From Chloroflexota bacterium (GTDB taxonomy: Bacteria > Chloroflexota > Anaerolineae > 4572-78 > J111): DNA of 16,060 bases. Below, one piece after another: positions 1 to 7,900 of the stretch; position 1 is the stretch's first letter; the number at the start of each line of letters is the position of its first letter. Location of the stretch: NCBI GenBank assembly GCA_003694775.1, contig RFJV01000755.1:1-16060 (forward strand). Reading direction: 5' to 3'. The notes under the pieces are model-generated. The model worked only from the letters and a program-made list of their open reading frames with translations, had not been told where the DNA came from and searched no databases. A program made the position numbers and the translations under genes.

Positions 1-1037
1 CCGCCCCCACCGCCCCCCGGCGGGCCAGCCGGTATGGGGGCCGGTTGACCCGCCGCGCCCACGCCCGCGCCGCCCAGCGGCTGAAAGCGAAGCCGCGGCG
101 GTCCGGCTTCGGCGGGTTCACCGCCACCGCCACCCCCACCGCCAAAGGCGCTTCCGGCAAACGCGCCAGGCCGGGAGAACGGGCCGCGAATCTCGGACGG
201 AGCCGAGCCGCCTCCGCCGCCAGTGGGGAAGCGCGCCGCGGTAGACGGGGTTTCCTGGGGCATACCGCCCCCGGACCCGCCGCCAGAGCCGCCGCCGGAC
301 TCTTCGGAGCCGCCTCCGCCGCCCGACCCGCCGCCGGAGCCACCGCCGGCCGCGCCGCCAGCCGCCGGCGCGGCTTCTGCCGCCGGGTTAAGCTGGTCGG
401 CAAAGGCTTCTTTGACTCCGGCCAGCCAGTCACGGGGAATGCCGTAGTCGTCGTAACTGCCCTGCATGTAGCCCTGCAGGGAATCTTTGACCCCGGCCAG
501 CCAGTCGTGGGGGATGCCGTAATCGTTGGCTCCCGCGGCCAGCGCGCCGGCGGCCTGGGCCAGCGGATTGCCCTGGAAGAAGTTAGCGGCCAGTCCTCTA
601 CCGCCCAGCAGGCCCGGGGTGGCAAAGATAGACGCGGCCAGCCGGCCCGGAGCAAAACCGCCCGGACCCGCGCCCGCGCCTGTACCGGCTCCGGCCCCAA
701 CGCCTGCCCCAACCACCGCCCCTGCGCCTGTCCCTTCACCGGCAGAGCGGAACGGCGATGCGGCCTCTTCCTCGGCTTGCTGGAGTATCTGGTTGATTTC
801 GCGGGTCACCCTGGACGCCTCGGACAGGGCGTGCACCAGCCGCTGAAGCGCCGGAAGCACCTCCTGCTCCATTTCGGAAAAGAAGGCCTCCGACCCGCGG
901 CCAATCCAGTCGTTCCGCAGGCGGTTCATCGCCGCCTGCACCTGCTGGACCATCTGCGCCACCGCCTCCGACTGCTGTCCAAACCGGGAGGCTGCATTTT
1001 CCAACTGGTCAAAATTTGCCTGGATAATATCGGTCAT
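1..1037 (-). CDS. WXG100 protein with long Ala/Gly-rich C-terminal extension (3' end beyond window)
   Basis: Probable type VII secretion substrate. The start ATG at 1037 has a GGAG ribosome site 8 bases upstream, and 345 codons are visible before the window edge with no stop. Residues 1-98 form a WXG100 helical hairpin with W44-I45-G46 in the turn (RNDWIGRGSEAFF). This part aligns without gaps to the stand-alone protein at 13179-13484, with 68 of 98 residues identical by hand count. After SPFRS comes a Gly/Ala-rich stretch (about 100-126), then a region with two tandem 25-residue repeats (171-195 and 196-220, each with DYGIPxDWLAGVK), then a long Gly/Ser/Pro-rich low-complexity tail with Gly runs. 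No catalytic domain is visible in the part seen; one could lie beyond the edge. It lies downstream of the Ubl-FHA gene after a 255-base spacer. By family it should be exported or act as a structural partner; that role is inferred. The frame is certain; the full length is not. Confidence 0.85.
   Translation of the reverse strand, partial: MTDIIQANFDQLENAASRFGQQSEAVAQMVQQVQAAMNRLRNDWIGRGSEAFFSEMEQEVLPALQRLVHALSEASRVTREINQILQQAEEEAASPFRSAGEGTGAGAVVGAGVGAGAGTGAGAGPGGFAPGRLAASIFATPGLLGGRGLAANFFQGNPLAQAAGALAAGANDYGIPHDWLAGVKDSLQGYMQGSYDDYGIPRDWLAGVKEAFADQLNPAAEAAPAAGGAAGGGSGGGSGGGGGSEESGGGSGGGSGGGMPQETPSTAARFPTGGGGGSAPSEIRGPFSRPGAFAGSAFGGGGGGGGEPAEAGPPRLRFQPLGGAGVGAAGQPAPIPAGPPGGGGG
411..527 (-). 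repeat. Two tandem 75-bp in-frame repeats coding DYGIPxDWLAGVK
   Basis: The two units lie at 527-453 and 452 to about 411 (minus strand), with a period of exactly 75 bases. They encode (N/D)DYGIP(H/R)DWLAGVK followed by a more divergent tail. Protein conservation exceeds that of the flanking low-complexity sequence, so this may be a small binding motif present twice. Confidence 0.8.
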
Positions 1038-1071
1038 GATGATTGCTCCATTGGAAATGGCGTTTTTGCAG

Positions 1072-1092
1072 GGGCACAGCGGCGCTGTGCCC
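1072..1092. repeat. Perfect 21-bp inverted repeat upstream of the long WXG100 gene
   Basis: The sequence reads GGGCACAGC, GGC, GCTGTGCCC: 9-bp arms around 3 bases, and the flanking G and C of the centre can also pair. It ends 35 bases upstream of the minus-strand start at 1037, so it would fold in the mRNA leader or could be an operator. No run of T follows in either direction, so it does not look like a normal intrinsic terminator. Confidence 0.6.
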
Positions 1093-1136
1093 ACAAATTT
1101 TCACCTGTGCCCGGTACGGGTATCCATCGTTGCCGT

Positions 1137-1187
1137 GCCGACCGGGTCGGCCGGACTCCCTGTACCGACCGGGACGGTCGGGATCCC
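1137..1187. repeat. Cluster of short GC-rich inverted repeats in the Ubl-FHA / WXG100 spacer
   Basis: Three adjacent dyads are visible. GCCGAC/GTCGGC lies at 1137-1151 with a 3-base loop. CCGACCG/CGGTCGG lies at 1165-1181 with a 3-base loop. GGGATCCC lies at 1180-1187. Together with the 1072-1092 palindrome they make most of the 1038-1230 spacer foldable. A minus-strand reading frame over 1034-1225 exists, but it looks like a by-product of this GC-rich sequence. No function can be read from the sequence. Confidence 0.5.
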
Positions 1188-1230
1188 AGGTCAGGACTCC
1201 TGCGGGCTTCCTTGAAAATAGTCACCCCTA

Positions 1231-1297
1231 CTGCTACCCTGCTACCTGCTACCTGCTACCTGCCACCCTGCTACCTGCTACCTGCCACCCTGCTACC
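1231..1297. repeat. Nine-unit CTGCTAC heptamer tandem repeat
   Basis: Nine units of CTGCTAC or CTGCCAC run head to tail, three of them with one extra C. The last unit supplies the TAG stop codon (1295-1293, minus strand) of the Ubl-FHA gene. Read on the minus strand (GTAGCAG), a 7-base unit places TAG in each frame in turn. Confidence 0.85.
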
Positions 1298-1925
1298 GCA
1301 CAATGAACTTCAGGGAAATACTGCTCCGTTCCAGAACGATGGTATCACCGGGGTTGAGAGGATGCTTCTCCTCTCCGACCGGTATCAGCTCGCCATCCGG
1401 GGTTTTGAGCAGGGTAGGATTGCGCGACATACTCTCCACAAAATACTGGCCGTCGGTTTCGGTAATCATAGCGTGCCGACGCGACACCCGCAGTCCGGTC
1501 TGGTACGATTCCAGGTTGACGGCAATCCAGTCATCGTGAGGCTGGTTGGGGTCCGGGCGGCCAATGATGGCCGGCACCCAGTGAAGCTTGTACACCTTAC
1601 CGCTGGTCTGCTCCCGCAAATACAGATGCTGTGACGGTCGCCGGGTTCCTTCGGGCAGGGTGGGACGGGTTTCAACCAGCACCAGCCGGCTCCCCGGCGC
1701 TACCTGCTCCTGCAGAGGGCGGTCGTCCACCAGTTGGGACTTGTCCTCGGCCTTGAACAGCACGTAGTTTTCCGGTATGTCGCTCAGGTATTCCAGCTCC
1801 CGGAACTCCTGCAGAACTGCCTGCACAAGCTGTGACGGGGTCAGGTCTGGCAGGGCCAGGGCACGCTGTTGCTTTTGTTCAAACACATCAACCAGCAGTT
1901 CAAGACGATTGGGGGTCGCACTCAT
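1293..1925 (-). CDS. Ubiquitin-like (YukD/EsaB-type) + FHA domain fusion protein
   Basis: A 210-residue cytoplasmic protein. Residues about 7-85 have the length and strand/helix alternation of a ubiquitin-like fold (LELLVDVF... to ...GSRLVLVE), the fold of YukD/EsaB in Firmicute type VII systems. Residues about 100-210 are an FHA domain, a phosphothreonine reader: G122-R123, S148-R149-R150-H151-A152, N169 and the N191-P-G-D turn match the conserved FHA positions. The ATG at 1925 overlaps the eccC stop as ATGA and has a strong AAGGAGG site (1939-1933) 7 bases upstream, so it is probably translationally coupled to eccC. Firmicute EssC carries FHA domains at its own N-terminus; this EccC has none, so the FHA function may be supplied here in trans. 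A role as accessory or regulatory partner of the ATPase is inferred. No kinase with an intact catalytic loop is in the window to make its phospho-ligand. Confidence 0.85.
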   Translation of the reverse strand: MSATPNRLELLVDVFEQKQQRALALPDLTPSQLVQAVLQEFRELEYLSDIPENYVLFKAEDKSQLVDDRPLQEQVAPGSRLVLVETRPTLPEGTRRPSQHLYLREQTSGKVYKLHWVPAIIGRPDPNQPHDDWIAVNLESYQTGLRVSRRHAMITETDGQYFVESMSRNPTLLKTPDGELIPVGEEKHPLNPGDTIVLERSSISLKFIVR

Positions 1926-4900
1926 GCGGATTCCTCCTTCCCTTCAGGCAGGGAAGCCTCAATATCCATCAAAATCGACTCGTCGTCCATCACGCTCAGG
2001 GTAGCCTGGATGACCTCATCGGGCAGGCCGCTGGCCTGTTTTTCCCGAATCCACATTTCCCGGAGCAGTTCCATCAGGGTTTCTTCGTTGGTCCAGCTTG
2101 CCACATCCAGAGCCAGCAGACGGGCCGTCACCAGGTCGGCGGCGCCGTTGCCTTCCCTGAGCCGGGCCAGTTCCTGCTGAAGCCCGCGGCGCAGAAGGGA
2201 CATCAGCCGCAGGAGCCGCTCGCTCTGCTGGGGAATGACCGCGGCCGCTCCGGGCACCGGCGCGGCCCATTCGGCCTGCTGGTCCGGATAAAGGGCACAG
2301 ATTTTTTCCACCCACCGGTCCAGGGCCTGGGCGACAAAGGCCGCTTCGTCTTCCTCTTCCGGCAGGGGTGACGTTCCCAGCTCCACATAGGGACTGGCAA
2401 CCTGCACCATCGTTGCCTGCCCGGACTTGACGATGAAGCCGCGGCCAACCGGCAGTTCCCTGGCCCGCACCTCCGGCGGCGTGCGCGACACCCGCAGGGT
2501 TTCCACCGCCTGGGCCGTCCGCAGGCCAATGCCAAAGTTGGAGGCCTGCACCCGCCGGCGCAGTTCGCTGATGCCGCTGTCCAGCGTCCCGCCGATGATG
2601 AAGTGGATGCCGTCGCGTCCGTACCGCCGGGCCAGACCGGCCAGCTCGCGCGGCAGGTCTCTAATCCGGTCAATCTCCTCGCTCAGGTCGTCGTAATTAT
2701 CGATGACAACAAATACCTCGTAGCCCGGATTTTGCGTGGCCAGCACCTCCCCTTCCTGCTTCAGGTTGGTCACCAGGGCTTCCAGCTGGTCCACCTCGGA
2801 GATGGAGGCCAGCACGTGGGGCAGTTCGTCCAGAGTATGCTGTCCGTCGTACTCGGCAAACTTGCGCTGGAGGTCAACCAGCACCAGCTTGACCTGCTCC
2901 GGCGAGTAGCGGTAGGCCAGCGACAGCACCCAGCTGTACAGAGTGGTCGTTTTGCCCGACAGCGGCGGCCCGACCACGGCAAAATGCGGCCCCAGCCGCT
3001 TCAGGTCGAACAAGGCCGGCTTGAGCCGGCTGTCCTGCCCGATGACCGCCTGAATGCGGGTCGAACGGGCCGGGCCGACCTCGTCCAGCATTTCCTGCAG
3101 GGAAACAAGCTCCGGCAGAATGCGGATGGGGTCCGGGCGACTGCGCCAGGGGCGGGTTTCCACACACCGGGCCATATTGGCCGCCATCAGGCGGATTTCG
3201 TCCGCTTCGGCGCGGGTATCGCGGCCATCCTCCGGATTAAAAATGCCCACCGGCAAGGCCATGTGGAACATCAGCGGGCGGCGGCCCACCCGGATGTAGC
3301 CCCGACCGGGAATGTCGTCGAACTCAATGGCTCCGCGGCCTACAATATCCATATAGCGGTCGGTATTGGACTGTTTGAAGGTGATGCGCTCGCCAAACAG
3401 GTTGTACAGCTTGCCGGGCATATTGGTGGGCACATTGGCCGTCGCCACAAAGGTGACCCCCATACTAAGCGAGCGGCGCACCAGCGGAAGCAGAACCGAT
3501 TCCACCAGCAGTTCGTAATTTTCCTGAAGCTCCGGGAAGTTATCTATCAGCACCAGCACCGCGGGCAGAGCCTGGTCGGGGTGGCGCTCGTTGTAATCGT
3601 ACAGGCTGACCGCGTCGGCGGCGCTGAGAATCTGCTGGCGCTCCTCCACCAGCCGGTTCAGCCGGTCCAGCAGGCGCTGGAGGCGTTCCTCGTAAGCCTC
3701 CTCGTCGGCGTAGATGACCGCGCCCACGTGGGGCAGGTCTTCAAAACTGCGGAAGTTGCGCCCGCCCAGGTCCAGGATGTAGGCGTGCAGTTCGTCCGGC
3801 GAATGGGTGGTGGCCAGGCCGGTCAGCAGGGTGCGCAGGAAAGAGGTTTTGCCCCAGCCGGAGTCGCCAAACACGGCCAGATGGTTGCGGCTCAGGTCGA
3901 ACACCAGCGGGTCCTGCCGGGCTTCGGCGGGGTGGTCCAGCAGACCGACTACGGGCCGCAGGGCCGTGCGCCGCCAGTCGATGCCGGGCCACAGGGCGTC
4001 TACGTCGTCATTCAGCCAGTCGGTGACCGCGGGGTTGAGGACAAAGGTGCGGTCCTTTTGGGCATCGTGCAGGCGGGACTGCAGGCTGAACTGGGTGGGC
4101 AGGAAGCCGGGCCAGGGCTTGGGGGCCATCCTGCCGTCCACCAGCTCCGAGGCCAGCCTGACCACCATATCGAACAGGCGGGGCGTATCCTCGCTGGCCG
4201 GCGGCGGTGCCGGGGGACGGTCGGGCCACAAAACGGGCAGTTCCCGGTCGTCGGGCTGAGGTTCGCCGGTGTAGGACACCTGGATAAGCTCCAGGTTTTC
4301 GTTGCCTACCTGGATGTATCCCCGGCCCGGAATGCCGTTGGGCAGGAAGGCCGCGTCCGGCGCTCTCAGCATTTCGCGGCTGGTATCGGTCTGCTCCACC
4401 CGCAGGCAAATGCGCAGTTTGATGTTGGCCCGCATCTGGTCCGACACGCCCTTGGGTCGCTGGGAAGCCAGAATCAGGTTGACCCCCTGAGCGCGGCCCA
4501 CGCGGGTAATGCTTTCCAGTTCGGCCCGGTACTCCGGGTTGTCGTCAATCATTTCGGCGTACTCGTCGATGATGACGAACAGGTGAGGGTACGGCTGGTA
4601 GGTCAGGTGCAGGCCCTTGCGCCGGTATTCCACAATGTCCTTGGTGCCGGTTTCGGCGTTCAGCGCCTGCCGGCGGCGAATTTCGGCATTGATAGAGGTA
4701 AACATCCGGTCCACCGCGGCCTTGTTCAGGTTGGTGACGATGTCTACGCAGTGAGGCAGGTTTTCAAACGGCTTAAACGCACCGCCGCCCTTGTAGTCGA
4801 CCAGGACAAAATTGAGAATATCCGGCGACTGGAAGGCCACCAGGCCGATTATCATCGTCATCAGCATTTCCGACTTGCCGGAACCGGTGCCGCCAGCAAT

Positions 4901-7900
4901 CATTCCGTGCACGCCATCGGTTTTGGCCGACAGGTGCAGGAACCGCTTGCGGTTGCCGCTGGTGATGCCCAGCACCCCCTGGAGCCAGTCGGCGTGCTCT
5001 GCGGAGCCGGTTTCGGCCCACTTGCGGGCCATCGCCGCCTTGAGTTCGTTCAGGAAATCTCGCTCCGGACTGATGCCGAAGACCTCGGCCAGCACCTGCC
5101 GGAAGGAGGAGGATTTGGGCAGGGCGTCGATGCGGAGCGGCTCCGGCCCGGACCAGGCGTCGCGGCCCAGCTCGGTCATTACCCGGCCCAGCTCCCGAAT
5201 TTGGGGAATTTCTCCCGTTATCTGGCCGGTCTCGTCCACTGCGCCGGCGGCCAGGGCAATCTGGAACTCCAGCGGCTGGCGTCCGGCCCTGACGTAGCCC
5301 CGGCCCGGAATTTCGTCGATTTCCGGAATATTCCCGCCGACAACAGCCCGGTAATCATCCGGGTTGGCCTGACGGAGAGTCAGCCGCTCGGTAAAGAGGC
5401 TGTAGAGCTTGCTGGACAGTTCGTTGAGCCGGTTGACGGAGATAGCAAAATGGAGGCCGTAGGCTTTGGCCTGCCGCACCAGGAAGATGAAGGCTTCCAG
5501 CAGGTTGTCCTCGCTGTCTTTTTTGCCCCCCTCGCCAAAGGTTTCGATGAACTCAGCAAAATTGTCGATAACCACCAGAATGGCCGGCTCGATTTTATCG
5601 GGATGGCTGGCGTTGTACTCGTACAGGGTAGACACCCCGGCCTCGCTGAACAGCCGTTTGCGGGTGTCGATAATATCGTTCAGCTCGCGCAGAATCTGCT
5701 GGACCCGCTCCTCGTAGCCGCGCTCGTCGGGCATAATCACCGTACCGACCTGCGGCAGAGCGCGCAGGACTTCCAGATTGCGGCCTCCCAGGTCCAGGAT
5801 GTGGGCGTGGAACTCCGCCGGGGAGTGGGTGGCGGCCAGGCTGACAATCAGCGACCGCATAAAGGTGGTTTTTCCCCACCCCGATGCGCCGAACAGCACC
5901 ACGTGCCCCCTGGTCATATCGACCACCAGCGGAAGCTGGCGGGCATTGTACGGGTCGTCGGCCAGGCCAACGATGGCCCGCATGGCGTTTTTCTGCCAGT
6001 CCACGCCGGGCCAGGCCACCTTGCCGGACAGCCAGTCGGCGACAAAGGGGTTGAGACTGCCGGCCTGCCCGCGGCGGCTCATCGTCATCAGCGGCTTGTA
6101 GCCGGCGTCCACGTACTCCTCCACCAGGGGGCTGGACAGGGTCATACTGGTTGGCAGGAAGGGTGGCCAGGGGGTGCGGGGCCGCTCGTTCTGGAGCAGT
6201 TGGTTGCACAGGTCGACCACCACATCGTAGAATTTGGGGGGCCGCCCGCCTTCCGGGATTTCGGCGTACTCGTAATTTTCGCCGGTGTAGGCTACCTGGA
6301 TGAGTTCGATATTTTCGTTGCCAATCTGCAGGTAGCCGCGACCGGGCATACCGCTGGGCAGGAAGGCCGCGTCGGAGCGGCGGAGCATTTCGCGGCTGGT
6401 ATCTACCTGCTCCACCCGCAGGCAGATGCGGAACTTGATGTTGGCCCGCATCTGGTCCGACACGCCGGTCGGTCGCTGGGAAGCCAGCAGGAGGTTGACC
6501 CCCTGCGCCCGGCCCACGCGGGTGATGCTGTCCAGTTCGTCCTTGAATTCCGGGTTGTCGGTAATCATTTCGGCGTATTCATCGATGATGATGAACAGGT
6601 GGGGGTACGGCTGGTGGGTCAGGTGCAGGCCCTTGGCCCGGTATTCCACAATATCCTTGGTGCCGGTTTCGGCGTTGAGGGCCTGCCGTCTCTGCATTTC
6701 CGCATTGATGGCGGTAAAGAAGCGCCGCACCGCGGATTTGTTGAGGTTGGTGATAATGTCTACGCAGTGGGGCAGGTCTTCAAAGGGCAGGAACGCGCCG
6801 CCGCCCTTGTAGTCGACCAGAACAAAGTTCAGCACGCTGGGGTCGTAGTTCAGGGCCAGGCTGACGATGAGGGTCATCAGCAGTTCCGACTTGCCGGAGC
6901 CGGTGCCGCCGGCAATCAGGCCGTGGACCCCGTCTCGCTTGGCCTCAAAGTGCATCTCACGCAGGCGGTTGCCGGAAATAACGCCCAGGGTCGCCTTGAG
7001 CCAGTCGGCCTTTTCCGGCTCCAGGCTGTCGCGCCAGTTTTGGGCGGCCTGGGCCTTGAGCTGGGCCAGGAAGGTTTCGTTCAGCTCCAGGTTGAACTGG
7101 CGGGCCAGTATCTGCTTGAACAGAATGGCCCGCGGCAGGGCGTCGACGCGGCGGGGGTGGCGATAGGTGTAGCCGGTAGCGGCGATGTACTCCTGCATAT
7201 TGCGGGCAAACTGCTCCAGCTCGCGGGTTTCGTTGGCCTCCTCCCCCACTCCCTGGCGGCGCAGGTCGATAGGCTGGGCAATCTGGCAGGCCAGCGGCAA
7301 ATAGCCCACCTTCACGTAGCCCCGGCCCGGTATGTCGCCAATATCGCTGACATGCCCACCGACAATGGCCCGGTACTCGGTCGGTTCGGCCAGCTTCAGG
7401 GTGAGCCGCTCGGTAAAGAGGCTCTGAAGCTGGCTGGAAAGGACGTTCAGCTCGTTGGCGGTAATAACAAAATGGATACCGTACGGCTTGGCCTGCCGGG
7501 CCAGCCCGACAAATCTGGTGAAGGGTGTCTCCACGTCCGGGTCTGCATCTGCGCCGAAGGTTTCGCGGAACTCGATGAAGTTATCGATGGCGACCACCAC
7601 CGCGGGCAGGCTTTCGTCCGGGTGGGCGGCGTTGTACTGGTACAGGTCGGGGGCGGCGGCATTGCTGAGGATGGTTTTGCGCTGTTCCACCATATCGTCC
7701 AGCTCGCGCAGAAGCTGTTCTACCCGTTCCTCGTACCCTTCCGCGTCGGGGATGATGACCGAACCGACGTGGGGCAGGTTTTCCAGCACCCCCAGGTTGC
7801 GCCCGCCCAGGTCCAGCAGGTAGATGTGCAGGTCGTTGGGGGAATGGCTGGCGGCCAGGCTGACCACCAGCGAACGGATAAAGGTGGTTTTGCCCCAGCC

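Noticed and set aside
1034..1225. Minus-strand 63-codon frame between the Ubl-FHA gene and the long WXG100 gene
   Set aside because: Its GTG start lies at the repeat/box junction and the product is an Arg/Pro-rich translation of inverted repeats; no family likeness.
45..1634. Plus-strand frame of 529 codons across the left end
   Set aside because: It is antisense to the WXG100 tail and Ubl-FHA gene and passes through the heptamer repeat; low-complexity Arg/Ala/Pro translation.
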